NCBI GenBank assembly: GCA_029531795.1
Contig: JAPEIS010000001.1
Location: forward strand, 7,254,001-7,318,000
Source: Sclerotinia nivalis
Taxonomy: Eukaryota; Ascomycota; Leotiomycetes; Helotiales; Sclerotiniaceae
Length of the DNA: 64,000 bases
Direction of reading: 5' to 3'
The translations under genes and the position numbers were made by a program. Numbering within the stretch: the first letter of the stretch is position 1; every line of letters starts with the position of its first letter. Under the pieces are notes generated by a model. The model was not told the origin of the DNA. It saw only the letters and a list, made by a program, of their open reading frames with translations, and ran no database searches. Below are positions 10,723 to 23,026 of this stretch, in pieces.

Positions 10723-13700
10723 ATTGAGTGATGATTTGTGGAAGTTTCTAGAAAAATCTGACTTTAGTAGAAGTTATTGCTGTGAAAGATGAAGATGAGT
10801 ATGTTTGAGGAAACATAATCAGTTCTCGGTCCTGAGATGGTCGACTTAAATACTCATCGGCGTATCCTCTGGTGGTTATGCAGTGCGGGGTCTTTCACTT
10901 TGTGCGTCTCGGTGGCTGGCTGTGCAATGGTCAACGTTGCCATCATTTACAAACGCTTCATTGGAATGGTTTAACAATTATACCATGTTCTCTTTATGAT
11001 GGTGTGGTCGAACAAGGCAACATCATGCTCGATAGGTGCCCTCACATAGCCAAGTACGTTATGAAAACATCTTCATGCTTTTACGCATTATCGCTTCCTC
11101 ATGAAGGTATCTCACAGCATTCAACCCAGCTGCAGCAAAACAGCCGAGCCTGCATGAGAGCATTTCAAGACCATGGTTCGTGGCAGCGGGGTTATAGAAT
11201 AGCAAGTGTCTAATGTAATTACACGCTGCGGGGTATCAAAACATTACAAAAGAGGCGTAACTGAAATTGTGGACAATTGCTTTGGATTGGCGGGGTGTAA
11301 TTAAATTCTTCAACTTGGCGATCGTCGGATCAGATTGCTATGCATGAACTCTCATGCACATTGCCCTATACGTTAGGATATTCCGTCACCAGCGAATAGA
11401 ATGGAGCTGAAAACTTAATTCTGTAAACACAACCCTAGGTTTGACACTAAAGATTCTCTCGCAGTTCCATTCAAAAGAATTACCCTGAAGATATAAAATG
11501 CTCAAGTCTTGCACATAGAGTACCAGCATCGAACTGAGGATCAAATTAGCCCCAAGGACCAGACGGGGTTGCAGTTTGGCAATGCATTCAAGGATTTTGA
11601 TCCTCTAGTCAAATGCTATTTGCTGGTTCCATTCGGAAGAATACAATCAACTCGTAATATCGAGCTACAGTACATTTGATAATCTGCAGGTCATCGAAAT
11701 TTTGGCGTTGATTTTTAGTCCGCAATATCGGAAAGCCCGGGTGGTTCTGCAACCACGAACTGGAGAGATATCATTGTGTAACAATTCATCAGCCAAGATT
11801 GCTGCCCGCATTGTTTACGAATAACGTCACATTACCCCGCACGGCCACTGAACAAATAACCGCTCTCGTGAGAGTCATCGACGGACGGCCGACGGATAGC
11901 ACGACCCAATCTTGGGAATGCACATAGCACCAAGAGAGCACCACATATAGAGTTTATGCGATGGCTGCCAGGGCAGTGGAAATCCCAGCTTGGTTTCGGG
12001 AAATATTTTGGTAGATGCTGTTGTGTAGCTGGCTTTGATATGATTGTATTACTGTAATTATACTGTGATACAGTGGGGTGGCCGATTCCGTAACTGCATG
12101 AAGTGCTCGATTCGAAATTGCAGCGCCAATCGCCATGATGGTGCCTTTCACGAAATGGAGAAGTAAATTATCAGCCAAGATTCTTTCACCCCAATTTCAC
12201 TATCCTTCGCTGGCCGACCGTAACGTATGCTTGTCCATCGAATATCTCAATATCCCCACCCTCTTCTACCATTCGAAAATCCTCCCAAAGATAGCACTGC
12301 ACTGGCGAGTGACATGTAGTGCTTGTGGGATCGGACAGAAGTCCGACTGAAGGTTTATGTAGTTTCTGCCAATGTTTGTCGTTCACCAGAGGCACACCAA
12401 ATACGTAATGGCTAGTGGTTTATATCTGACACATCGCAATATATAACTCTGTATGCAAATGGAATTTCGTACTGATGGTAGATGCAGCACGCCCATTCAG
12501 ACATTCAGTCGAGACCAGCTCAATATATAGTATGAAGAGGAGAAATGACAACCAAACGATGACGCACATGATAGTCTATATGGCCGATTTTATCGAATAG
12601 AAAGTCGTACAAGCAAGCCTCAAAGTTCGGAAGCCAAAATTCAGAAGCTACACATGTCTATAGAGCCAAGTTAAAAAGGTTTGTAACACTAAATTTATAC
12701 TGTTTGTATTTTCAGCGGTAGTCATCAGATTTGCGGCCAAAAATTTATATCACATGGAGGGATGACCATTGCGATGAGAAGACAGTGCGGATGATGGATG
12801 TGATGTGTTTCTGAGACACGTGGAAATAGGAGTACTAAGATATCTAGCGTCTAATATGGATGCAAGAACAATAATCGCGATATCCTCAATGATCTGTATC
12901 GTAGTGTCCAAAAATATTTGTTTCTGTACAGATATTTTTCTAGGACCAGAACTCTGTAAGTGATCGGTCTTCAGTTGAGCTTCTTCGTTTCCAATGAGCC
13001 CGCGCCATCACGACTAATGGTACTAAATACATTCTTTTGCCACTGGCAAATAAAGTACGCAGTGCTGATTACGGCCATTTGATCGATTTCCTCTGCCAAA
13101 AATCTCGCAGGGAGTCGAATTAATTCGAGTGGAGCGAACAACGATGCGCTCTGCATTGAATACGCCAGACGAGTGTTGATTGATGGCTAACTATAGCCAT
13201 CAAAAATGTTCTCGGGCTTGATTCTTGAAAGACACGCTTCCAGAAAAAGAGATGCCAAATGCTGAGTGTCTCTTAAAGGTATTATGAGAAAGTTGGATTA
13301 TTAAAGCCATATATGTAGCTAGTTTATAGACAATAGATCATATAATCCTTTGTAGTTAAATATAAGGAAAGAGTTTAGGTTTTTTTTTAAATAATTAATT
13401 GTTTTTTATTAGTTTTTTTGTATATCTATTGTATATAATTCAAATCTATTGTTAATTCTATTAGTTTTATTATTTGAAACCTCTACAATATAATCTGATC
13501 AATTTGTATTCCTATTCCCCCTCGCAGTGTATTATCGGGATGCATGTATCTCGATCTACCTCTTTCACAGTATGAAATCGGCTTGAAATTTACTTTTGGA
13601 CAATTAAAACATAATTCATTTCAATGTTCCAATTTTCCAATTTTCCTGCAGTTAGTGATGAGTAAATCAAAGATTCTCCAGGTAGAGTTGATGAAGGTAT

Positions 13701-14208
13701 TCAACAAAGTAACCTGCCATCAGATCGGGCAACGAACAGTTCTCAACATGTAACCTTGGAATTAGATTGTGATATTGATGCTTCATTCTGCAAATTCTTG
13801 TGGGGTGGTGTGTTGGTTAAATAAATATCTGGCCACTTTTACATCTGGGAGCGCTCTAGTATCAATAACAAAAAATTTATAACAGCATCGTACCAAAATT
13901 AAGAAATCATTGTTAAATAAATTAAAGCCATCTATCCCCAAAACAAAATGATGCCCAAATAATACATCAATCATACTCAATCTCGAATTCCGTCCCATCA
14001 ATCCCACGCATCACAATCCCAACTCCCACCCAAAACAGAAAGAGCAAACCCCACCCCACCACTCTTTCCTTCCCACTAAAAGCAGCAGCCCCTTATCCCA
14101 CTCGCTACCCGAACACCAAAACTTCAATTTATCACCACTCCATCAATTCTCAACTATTCGCGATGATATTTACAGCAAAATGAAGCTTGTAAACGGGTAA
14201 AAAGTTAT
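10723..14208. other. long intergenic region with no confident gene
   Basis: The first 150 bases hold the lectin promoter. Minus-strand frames at 12413-12186 (ending VTVGQRRIVKLG) and 12178-11954 are adjacent and look protein-like. The only intron-like join between them (GT at 12189 to AG at 12145) does not keep the frame. Around 13370-13480 there is a T-rich, A/T-only stretch. I see no mobile element with clear ends. Confidence 0.4.
14199..14203 (-). terminator. RNA polymerase III terminator of tRNA-Ile
   Basis: A run of five T (minus strand) starts six bases after the tRNA 3' end, as usual for Pol III genes. Confidence 0.6.
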
Positions 14209-14310
14209 TGATCACTACGAGGATCGAACTCGCGACCTTGGCGTTGAGATCTTACTGATTTAACAGAGAAGATATTAGCACCACGCTCTAACCAGCTGAG
14301 CTAAGCGACC
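14209..14310 (-). tRNA. tRNA-Ile (anticodon AAU) with an intron of about 28 bp
   Basis: The cloverleaf reads on the minus strand. The acceptor stem is GGTCGCT paired with AGTGATC and discriminator A. The D arm contains box A (TAGCTCAGCTGGTTAGAGC). The anticodon stem is TGGTG/CGCCA with loop CTAATA|A, giving AAU. The T arm contains box B (GGTTCGA-type: GAGTTCGATCCTC). A 28-base insertion sits right after the base 3' of the anticodon, the canonical position for tRNA introns. The mature length without CCA is 74. Confidence 0.92.
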
Positions 14311-15952
14311 TATTGTGGCTATTTGATGGATGAGGATGGTGCGGGAAGAAATATATTGTTTTGGAAAGGAATGCATGCAAGTGAATGCCCATAGCACATA
14401 ATTCGAAAACTCCCAACCCTCTGTTCTAGAACATGACTATTAGATACAAAGCCACAACTCCACAAAGAACCCATCACAATCAAAGACTAGAAGCCGAGCT
14501 ATCCAATATACACGGACTCCCTAGAACTAATACCCGATTCTGTTTTGCCGGTACGGGTAGGTGACTTATTGGTATCAACCCACAGATCTAGATATGGGGT
14601 TTAGTATCGCCCATAGTTCATGCAACTTCATACTCAAGTAATTTAATAACTGAGTCTAAGACTATCTAAGACGACTAGAGGCTCTTACGAACCCCTAACA
14701 GATAACATAATAAGGGTAAGCTGACTTATAGGCCTGGCTAAATACATAGTTTAAATGATTGAGATAAACTCAATCTTTTGAGTTGAATGGAGGAAGTGAA
14801 AACTAATCCTAAGGAATAATCCCGCTCTACAAATATGTTACTATGTTACTTAGTTATAGATGTTTGTTAATTCACCCCGGAAGTGGAACGGCTCGGCCAA
14901 TAAAACAGCATATACTCAGTCGTATGCGAATATATTTGAATTGGGTTTATTAGTATTGGGTAGACGTTAATTTAATCAATCAATCAATCAACATAGTAAC
15001 ATCCAGCCACCCAATACCCAAAATAGCCCAACCATCCATTCTCAACATATATACCATAACAATCCATATCCATATCGTCAAATCAAACCAAAGCACTATG
15101 CACCACCCCGTTCCATTTGTACAACATATAATTATCCCGCATCTATAAGTAATTTCCTCCTCGAAGCAGCCACGAACCAATTCGGCAGCTCTCGATCTCT
15201 ACCGTAATTACTAAGGGCTATTATAGAGGTCGCCGAGAATATTCATCGTCAAAAGAAGAAAAAATCAATGTTTATCTTGGCTAATACCGGTATACATAAG
15301 AATTAATTTTCTGCCTGTCATGATCTTCATCAGCTAGTCTCACAAGAAAAAAATATAATTTTAGAACAGAATTTCCATGGTTTAATTCCCTTCCTATTTC
15401 ATCTTATCTCGTTTCATAATACATATAAAATTTCCTAGCCACCTTCCACCTTTCACCCTTCACCTGCCCGCAACCTCAACCACAAACCTCATCATAATCC
15501 TCATTAAATATCTCAAAAGCCCTGTGCCACTCCGCATAACCTTTCGAAATCATCAAGATTAGATGGGGAATCAAATCCATAATCCCCTATTCGCCAAACC
15601 AAACCAAGCCGCTCCGGCTCATCTAATCCTAAAATACATAATAGTACATAGCGTAAAATCCTCGTCTTCTTCGTTTGTATGTGAATGTAGTTATCTAAGT
15701 ATTAATCATGAGAATGTATGTTGGAAAAGAAAGACGCAGAAAGAGCCTGTCGTACTGCGCCATGTTTATGTCGTGAACGTGAATGGTATAAATGAAATAT
15801 AATACAGTAAAGAAAGGGTGAAGGTAAAAAGAAAATGAATGTACAAGGTAAAAAAGAGAAAAATTGGTATCATGAACGTTGTAATAAGAATGAAAATTCT
15901 CAGTGCATCCCATTCATGGATTGAGAAGAACTTTGAAAAGAAAGATACAATC
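14311..15952. other. intergenic region between the tRNA and the PH-domain gene
   Basis: I see no gene. A short (tcaa)n tract lies at 14973-14990. The 3' UTR of the PH-domain gene should lie next to 15952. Confidence 0.5.
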
Positions 15953-18694
15953 TCAAACCCTGACTCCAATCTCCCTTCTCGAATTCACAAGAGCACTCGG
16001 GCTTTTCCGACTTGTAGTCGTAGCACTTCCAGGAGGTAAAGGAGGTAAAGCACAATCCGGAGGGGGAGCTGGGGGAGCACCATGCATAAGAGCCGGCAGA
16101 CTTCTTTTGCTCGAAACAGATCTTCCCGATCGAAATCTTGGTGGTCCCAAATCAGAGTGACTTGCTTTGTAAATAAGGGTAGGAGACAGAGTCGTAGGAG
16201 CGAGAGAAGAAGGCCGCTTGCGACGTGGGGTATTGGATAAATCTTCAACTATGGTTGATTGGTGGCCAGAAGAGGCGAGCATACTTCTTGGTCGACGCTG
16301 TGGATTTTGTTTGATGGGAATCTCAGGAAGTGTTGGTAATGGTTGAGCTTGAAGTGAAGATTCTTGAAGAGTTGGTAATGAATCGCAGTCACTTTCTCTT
16401 ATATTTTCGAAGGATTCATCATGAGTCAATTTTGGTGAAAGTGGTTCAGGAAATTTGGATGCACATGATCCATTTGATTCTAGAGGTGACGTGGTTTGAC
16501 CAACTGCTTGCATGCTTGAATGACGACGCAAATCTTTATTCCGAACTTCTAATGCATTATTCGATGGCATGAAACTCGAGACACGTCGAGTGGATCTTAA
16601 TTCTTTGCTTTGTCGCTTTTTAATAGGAGACTTTCCTGGGAAACGTGGTCGAGTATCAACGGTCGATGATTTATTCAGTGCAACTGGCCGATGTGACGTT
16701 TCCATGGACGTAACAGGTATTGGAACTCGTTTTGGTGATGTTGTGTCCATGACAGGGGATAGCGGTCGAGCCACAGAAAGTGCCGTTGGAGGTCCCTTCT
16801 TGCTTCTCTTTTCAGCATCCACAGTTGTATTCATTGCAGGAAGTGATGGTCGCCTTTCAGGAACTGGGCTCCTAGTCGAAAACCTCTTGCTTGAAGAAAC
16901 AGGTACACTGAAATTTGGAGTTGCAGGTGATGGGCTTCTCATAACTCGGGTAGATGTACCATAATTTGAGTGTCGCAAAGTTTGTTGAGGAGTCTGAAGG
17001 TGAGGTGATATCTGAGGTATAGGATCCCGTGACCCTTGAAGTGCTTGTAGTGATCTTCTACGTTCAACAATATCCGCAGCATTTGGCCTCACTCGTACTG
17101 TCTCCAAGGACAAAGGTGGTAAATCTTCCATGGTAGATGTACTATCTCGAGCTGGCGACGTTGCTGGAGATGAAATGCGAGTTCGTTGATCGGATGAGCA
17201 ATAGGATAATCTGTTGATACTATCCCTCAAACCTTCCAAATTCTGTTCATATGAACTAGCACTATTCGTCACCGATCCACATCCGGTTAATGGTCTGATC
17301 GAAGCTTCATTTTGTGCTTCGTTTAGTGACCAAGGTGGAAGGAAGCCAGTTGGGGATGTTTTGTCAATGTTCTGTCCTTCTGGTTTCTGCCAGGAGGCAC
17401 GGCGCTCACGAGGAGTTGACCAAGGTAAAGCTAACTCTCCAATAATTTGCCCTTCTTGTTGCTGCCACGATGGACGGCGATCATAGGGATTTTGAGGTGG
17501 TGAGCAAGGGTTAGAAACTTGATCCGAGCCTCTTCTTTGGACAAGATATCGATGACTTGGTTGACTCTTCAACTCTGGTGTTTTCTCATCTGTCTTCACA
17601 GTTCCAATTTCTGTAATTTGTTTTTTGCCTCCAAGGGTTTCAATTTCTTTCCTTAATACAGCAATCCAAGAATCCATTTCTTCAGCACTGTCCAAGACAA
17701 GTAAAAGGCTAGTAGCGTTTCTCCTATAATCTGCACTTCTGAACGCAAGTCTTGATAATAAAGACCTAGAATCTGAAGTTGGGACTCCATCTGCACTCAT
17801 TGATTGAGATACTTGTAATACCCAATGTTTTCCTGGAATAACATCTGATGCAAAAGCTACAGACTCCTTGCCTAACTGAATCATTTTTTCAGGTAGTCGG
17901 TCAAAATTCCCATCACCCGAGTATTGTAGAAGGTAGCCAGAAGTTACTAAAACGAAAATCTTTTGAGTCCATTCACCTTTCGATATTGAACCTGATCGTC
18001 GTCTGTCATGTTTGATTACTGTCTTCTTCTCATCTGGCCCTGTCTCGGTTGTTTGTGCTATTTCGTCCCGGAGACTGATATTCCTTTTGTGATTAGACAT
18101 GCGGATAATTGCATCTGCTGATAAGGTTGAGGCGGAGAGACGAGCATGCTTCACAGATTGAGGGTAACTTTGGAATAACGGTGGTGGATCAAACACTGTT
18201 GCTTTTGGGCTTGTTTTTGGTGCAGGTTTGGCGGCAGTTTTGCTATCCTTGGCTGATTTTGATCTGAGATTCAGACGCGATGGAGTCCCGGTGGTATTTC
18301 CTGGTGTAGCAGGTGTGGTTGGGGAGGTTAAATCAGTTGTATTACCGGCACCAAACTTTCGAAAGAAACCGTCTCCTACAGGACTTGTGATGGGACTCAT
18401 TAGCTTTGGTGAAAGCGGGGTTGGTGATGTGAGTGGTGAAGCCGATTTATTTCCTTCAGGAACTGGCGACACCACATTCTTCTCGGGTTTATTGCGAGAG
18501 AACATTCCTCGAAGACCACCTTTGGACTCCTTTCTTTGGATTTTTGGACATCTCAATGGAACTCTGCCTTCCTCCAAGCTACTTGTATTTATTGGTGGTG
18601 GACGAATGCGGCGACTGAGTGTGTTGGATGATAGTGATGATTCGCCATTGCTATCCTTGTCTCCTAGAGAACCAATTCCTAGAATTACTGACAT
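15953..18694 (-). CDS. PH-domain protein, 913 aa, otherwise disordered
   Basis: This is a single exon. Residues 236-352 form a pleckstrin-homology domain: KGEWTQKIFVLVTSGYLLQY opens it, a long loop follows, and the closing helix DSAEEMDSWIAVLRKEIETL carries the conserved Trp. Everything else is Ser/Pro/Arg-rich and disordered. The N-terminus MSVILGIGSLGDK precedes many SP/TP sites and a basic stretch (KESKGGLRGMFSRNKPEK). The C-terminal third has proline-rich runs (APPAPPPDCALPPLPPGS) that could bind SH3 domains. The PH domain suggests phosphoinositide-dependent membrane or cortex recruitment, and the many proline-directed sites suggest CDK/MAPK control. Both are inferences. Orthologues are usually annotated only as PH-domain proteins in filamentous ascomycetes. 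Confidence 0.9.
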   Translation of the reverse strand: MSVILGIGSLGDKDSNGESSLSSNTLSRRIRPPPINTSSLEEGRVPLRCPKIQRKESKGGLRGMFSRNKPEKNVVSPVPEGNKSASPLTSPTPLSPKLMSPITSPVGDGFFRKFGAGNTTDLTSPTTPATPGNTTGTPSRLNLRSKSAKDSKTAAKPAPKTSPKATVFDPPPLFQSYPQSVKHARLSASTLSADAIIRMSNHKRNISLRDEIAQTTETGPDEKKTVIKHDRRRSGSISKGEWTQKIFVLVTSGYLLQYSGDGNFDRLPEKMIQLGKESVAFASDVIPGKHWVLQVSQSMSADGVPTSDSRSLLSRLAFRSADYRRNATSLLLVLDSAEEMDSWIAVLRKEIETLGGKKQITEIGTVKTDEKTPELKSQPSHRYLVQRRGSDQVSNPCSPPQNPYDRRPSWQQQEGQIIGELALPWSTPRERRASWQKPEGQNIDKTSPTGFLPPWSLNEAQNEASIRPLTGCGSVTNSASSYEQNLEGLRDSINRLSYCSSDQRTRISSPATSPARDSTSTMEDLPPLSLETVRVRPNAADIVERRRSLQALQGSRDPIPQISPHLQTPQQTLRHSNYGTSTRVMRSPSPATPNFSVPVSSSKRFSTRSPVPERRPSLPAMNTTVDAEKRSKKGPPTALSVARPLSPVMDTTSPKRVPIPVTSMETSHRPVALNKSSTVDTRPRFPGKSPIKKRQSKELRSTRRVSSFMPSNNALEVRNKDLRRHSSMQAVGQTTSPLESNGSCASKFPEPLSPKLTHDESFENIRESDCDSLPTLQESSLQAQPLPTLPEIPIKQNPQRRPRSMLASSGHQSTIVEDLSNTPRRKRPSSLAPTTLSPTLIYKASHSDLGPPRFRSGRSVSSKRSLPALMHGAPPAPPPDCALPPLPPGSATTTSRKSPSALVNSRREIGVRV

Positions 18695-19523
18695 TGCGGG
18701 GAGTGGCTGGTCCTCCTGTCCGGGACCAGGCTTGAAATCAGATCTTCAAATCGTGACTCGGCGAGCTCAATTGGGCCGAGATTCGACCTTTCGCAAATGG
18801 TTCAATTTCTTGGATTGAAAGGTGGGATTTTTGAGCTATCGATATAGCTATTTGGTGAGGTAGATTTTGATTCGCAAGCACGGTAGTGGTGGTCGTAGGG
18901 TATCGTGGTGGTTGTATGAAAGTGAGTGAGTATTGTGTCAATGTAAACAAAACAAAGGTGAGAACTCGTGTCAAGAGATTACGATTGATTCAATGAGGAG
19001 TAAAAGTGAATTTCGCGAATTATGATGATCGGGATAGGCATTATATGAGGGGTGGATCTTAGACCGAGGCAGTGGGATGAGATGCTCCAGATGAGATGAG
19101 GAGGACGTTGTAAAATAAATATCAACCGAGTTCTTGGAAAATTGATACACAATGCAATATGATGTCTGTGATAAAAGCGTTTAAGTGAAGGAATGTAAAG
19201 AATGACGATAGAAACGAAATACCATAAGAGAATGTGAGAACGAGAGCACAAATGGAGCAAAGGAGTGATACTGAGTAGAGTGAAAGAAAGTAGGTTCTGA
19301 GTAAGAAAAAATTAGACTTCTCTTTTATCCATGTGGACGCGGTGACAAGGCCTTGACAAGGCCTTGACTAGGATAGATAGGCTTCACGTTCCCCATAGCG
19401 CTCAGAGACCGAAATCTGGCTGAATAGTCTTGGAGAGGAGGGTTTCTCCCGTGCCATTTCCGCAGTCTTCACTCTAAACATAGCAGACGAGGTTAGACAA
19501 GGTATGGTTTAGACCGCTTAAAG
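18695..19523. other. 5' leader and promoter region of the PH-domain gene
   Basis: This should contain the 5' UTR and promoter of the gene that starts at 18694. No additional coding exon is recognised. Confidence 0.45.
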
Positions 19524-20075
19524 TTAATTTCCCAGTTTCTTACTGGATGCCACTGAAATAATCTTGGAACCATGAAAGCGTGAGGAGTTAGCTCCAGGGC
19601 TAACTTTGATTTCGAAATGTCGAGCTCGACGCACGGATTGCCCCAGTTTGAGATTGGGGAATTTGACATAAGTCCTTTGTTTTTGTTTATCCCTTGAAGT
19701 TATTTCGATGACTTCAAAGTTTGGCTTTTCATTTTCAAACATCCGGCGATTAGGCGTTCTTGGCTTCGAAAGTTTGTAACGGGCCACCCCGCAAAAACTT
19801 GTGGAAATAGTAAAAACAGTGGAGGTCAAAAATTGTTCGGTTTCGATAAAAAGTGTTGTATGTTTATTGATCTCACACGAAACCCCTAAACCATTGATGC
19901 GGTACCCTAATTCGACTATCATAAGAAATTGGCAAGGTAATGGGCAATGTGCATGCCCGAAATGCCTGCCCAATAGCCTTGTCTGCTGATCTATCTGGAC
20001 TCTGGAGACGGCGTTTAGAGATAGATGGTGGATGAAGCTTCGGTAATGTGGAACCAAAAGCAAAGGTTCCTGCAT
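19524..20075 (-). CDS. hypothetical protein, 183 aa, doubtful
   Basis: An uninterrupted 183-codon frame runs from MQEPLLLVPHYRSF to SVASSKKLGN. The C-terminal half is basic (KQKQRTYVKFPNLKLGQSVR), the N-terminal half less convincing. A second frame starting 13 bases further upstream (MYGSYAGTFAFGST...) overlaps it. The real gene may therefore be spliced, using that start and joining the basic C-terminal half, but I found no intron with good borders. No family is recognised. It could be a chance ORF. Confidence 0.25.
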   Translation of the reverse strand: MQEPLLLVPHYRSFIHHLSLNAVSRVQIDQQTRLLGRHFGHAHCPLPCQFLMIVELGYRINGLGVSCEINKHTTLFIETEQFLTSTVFTISTSFCGVARYKLSKPRTPNRRMFENEKPNFEVIEITSRDKQKQRTYVKFPNLKLGQSVRRARHFEIKVSPGANSSRFHGSKIISVASSKKLGN

Positions 20076-21233
20076 AAGAGCCGTACATGATTCTGCAAGG
20101 TCAATCCTATAGTAAAATCCTTATGCACACCACCAGTTCTCCGCTGCTAGCGAGAAAATGTTTGCCGTGCTTTTAAGTTTGTCATAATCTTTCCGTAGTC
20201 CGTATCTTTTGAATAAACGCATTGCTAGTTTCAGAAACTAAGAAGTGGCAGAGACAGTTGAAGATTACTATAAACAAGATTTTTAGGATATTAGAGATCC
20301 TCACCTGGAAGTCCGGAACTTCTCTTGATACAAGGGGAAAAATCCACTCACTATCCACTTCAATTTTTTCTAGCTGGGTGCAATAATAATAAATTTGTCG
20401 GTCGTGATTGGGTGGTTGGAATGAACAGAGGCTCTGAGGAAAGGGGGCCAACAATGGGAAAGAGATAAAATCAATCAATAAAAGAAAAGATTCACAATTC
20501 ACGAAGTACACCAGTAATAGCACAGATGGTGGTGGTAATGGTGATGCTATAATGCTCGTGAAATTTGTTTTGTTGGTGTAATCTCACAGGGGGTATGATC
20601 CAGATTTCCAGGGTGATTTTCTTGTCTGTGCTCCTGATTTGTGCTGGACTGCTGGTATCTGTGATGGGTTTGATTAAGATGATGAAGGTGGTCTGCCATA
20701 CGTTCCTATCTTTGCCATCAATACAACCCTCGGTAATGATATCGGTGCCCTATTGTCTAATCTTGGGATGAGAGAAGATGGCACACAGAAATGCAGCGCC
20801 AAATTGTTTCGTTAGTGGGGAAGAATTGGCGGGAACACCAACTGGTGAGCACTCATACCAGTACCTATTCCTTAAGGCTGAAAGGGGCAATAACTGGTAC
20901 GAAAATCGATAGCGCTGATTACTACTGACCGGATAATGAGTCGTGTTTGTCTACTACCAATGCGTTTTGACAAACTTTTCGGACTAGAGAGCGATGATCG
21001 TGATAAAATATTGATCCAGGTTAATAAAATTGTTGTTATTATCTTGAATATTTCGTAGAAGGAAAGAAATTAAAGTTTAAGGAAAACAAACCAAATCATG
21101 TATTTCTGGTCACGTGCTACGCTATTTAATGATTTTGCTTTTCCACTGTAACATCACCATCAATAACGCGTCCGTCGCGTCAACCCCTCAGCAAACCCGA
21201 AATTACTGACTTTGAGTAAAATTTCAGTCCAAA
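20076..21233. other. intergenic region upstream of ASK1
   Basis: No confident gene. A 113-codon minus frame at 20182-20523 is hydrophobic and Leu/Ile-rich but has no recognisable features. The ASK1 promoter should lie near 21100-21233, where CACGTG-like (tcacgtgc, 21111) and CG-rich motifs occur. Confidence 0.4.
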
Positions 21234-22637
21234 ATGTCTCGAGCTAGTGTGTCATCGGCAAGACCGCTTTCTCTTACTGAAGAGCTTGAGAAATTGGAGC
21301 AGTCTATTACTCTGACACTTCAAGGTAAGCTTCCTTCCTTACCTTTCTACCGAAACATCTTCCTTTTACTAACACCACCTTAGAAATTGATCACAACTTT
21401 AGTCGAGCGCATCGTATTGTTACTACAAGTATTCTACCTGTCGTTGAACAATATGCGAACCATTCAAATGCAGTATGGGAAGGGTCTAAGGTTGGTAGCT
21501 ATCTACAAGAGGCTGGAATGCAACTAATAGCGGGGTAGTTTTGGAAACAATTTTTCGAAGCCAGTGCCAATGTCTCATTACTTCAAGTAGAGCAACAGGG
21601 GGGGGAGGAGGATGTTTCATATACTCAGTCCCACGAAGACCCAAGTCAATATACTGCATCGCAGATTGATGATGAAACTATTCGAACAGAAGACGATGGT
21701 CATCATATTTACGATCAGGATGATTCAATGCTCGAAGACAATGATATTAGTGGTAGCACTCCCAGAGGTCCTCCACGAAAAGATAAAGAGCCACAATTTG
21801 CGGACTTGTCATCTCCATACGAGGACTTAAGAAAGGAATTTAAAGAGGCGACTTTACAGGGTGATGAGGATGATACACAATTACCAAGTACACCTGGAGC
21901 CAGGCAAAGGATACCGGATATGTCAATGCTACCAGATTCATCTCCATTCGACCCAACCACATATCGGATGGACCCGATTTTATACGATCTACCATCAACT
22001 ACCCAAACATATATACCATCAACGGCTCAGAAGACAAAAGATCCTCAATACCTTAAAATGCTCGAAAAGAATTATCGGATCCAAGCTACACCACTTACAA
22101 ACCGAAAAGAAAAGAAGACTCCTGCAAACAAACCCTCATGGCGAGATAATCATTCACCGTTATCTTCACCACCAGCTGCAGCACCTCAGTTACACGCTGA
22201 TATATTCAGTTCGCCGATTAGACAACCATATAAGCCAAATGCACCACGAACACCAGGTATAAGTGTTCAAACCCCGGCGAAAGGAAAGTCAAAGGATATT
22301 TTTGCCAAATCTGTAAAGAAAGAGAAAGATGAGATTACATGGGAAAGTGATAGTGATGAAGATGCGGAAGATATCTACAAGGAACTTGGAATGAGTCCGC
22401 CCAAGACGATTCAATTTTCCTTGCCACAATCAAGGTTACTACAAACTCCTGGTAAGCTCTTGACCTGAATTGAAATCATAAGTATCACAAGCTAACACAA
22501 ACACAGCACGAGAAGCAAGCAAAAGAATCGTCGAAGATCTTCTTACCACCGCTGGAGCTGGATTTGATAATACAGACGAATTGGATAATAGTCCAAGCAT
22601 AGTCGCAATGAAAGATGATTTTGATGATAGTTTTTGA
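21234..22637 (+). CDS. ASK1: DASH complex subunit ASK1, four exons
   Basis: Exons are 21234-21324, 21384-21490, 21539-22451 and 22507-22637 (413 residues). The introns of 59, 48 and 55 bp have GTAAGC, GTTGGT and GTAAGC donors and keep phase. Residues 12-80 carry the conserved Ask1 region: SLTEELEKLEQSITLTLQEI, then HNFSRAHRIVTTSILPVVEQ, then WKQFFEASANVSL. The middle is acidic and disordered, with short TP/SP motifs in contexts such as STPGARQR, PRTPGIS and QTPAKGK, which are likely Cdk1/MAPK sites. The C-terminus keeps the conserved REASKRIVEDLLTTAGAGFD helix and an acidic DDFDDSF end. As part of the DASH ring it couples kinetochores to microtubule plus ends. It is a single-copy housekeeping gene just outside the transposon island. 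Confidence 0.93.
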
Positions 22638-23026
22638 GAAACTCAGAATTATTTATTAGAATCTAACGAGGAATGAAAGATCAAGAAGCCAATGACCATA
22701 CCAAACAAGAACTCCTCAAATACCGTCTTTCCATGTGTTCACCTCCATCTGGAAAAGTATCGTTTCGTAAGTTCCTGGCTATTAAAACCAAACTCTTCTA
22801 GTATGTCGCCGACTAGGAAACTCCTCCAAAAACCCGCCGAAAGATATCATCATATCATGATCATAAAAGTCCAAAGCCCAAGATTGCGCCATTCAAACAA
22901 AGAGACAAATCAACCACCGACTATGTTTACCTCATAGCCATGATTAGATATGTCTCCGTGAGTGATTGCCTCGCTATCAATCCAGTCAAATCAGCCTTCT
23001 CTTCCTCTTATCCACATTACATCAAA

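Noticed and set aside
10872..11213. 113-codon plus-strand frame
   Set aside because: Composition is irregular, no domain or splice partner was found, and it overlaps the lectin upstream region.
11226..11840. Inverted GCGGGGTA motifs as ends of a second MITE
   Set aside because: Only about ten bases match, with no target duplication or further similarity.
11954..12413. Two adjacent minus-strand frames as one spliced gene
   Set aside because: The only intron-like sequence between them (12189-12145) joins them out of frame, and neither matches a family I know.
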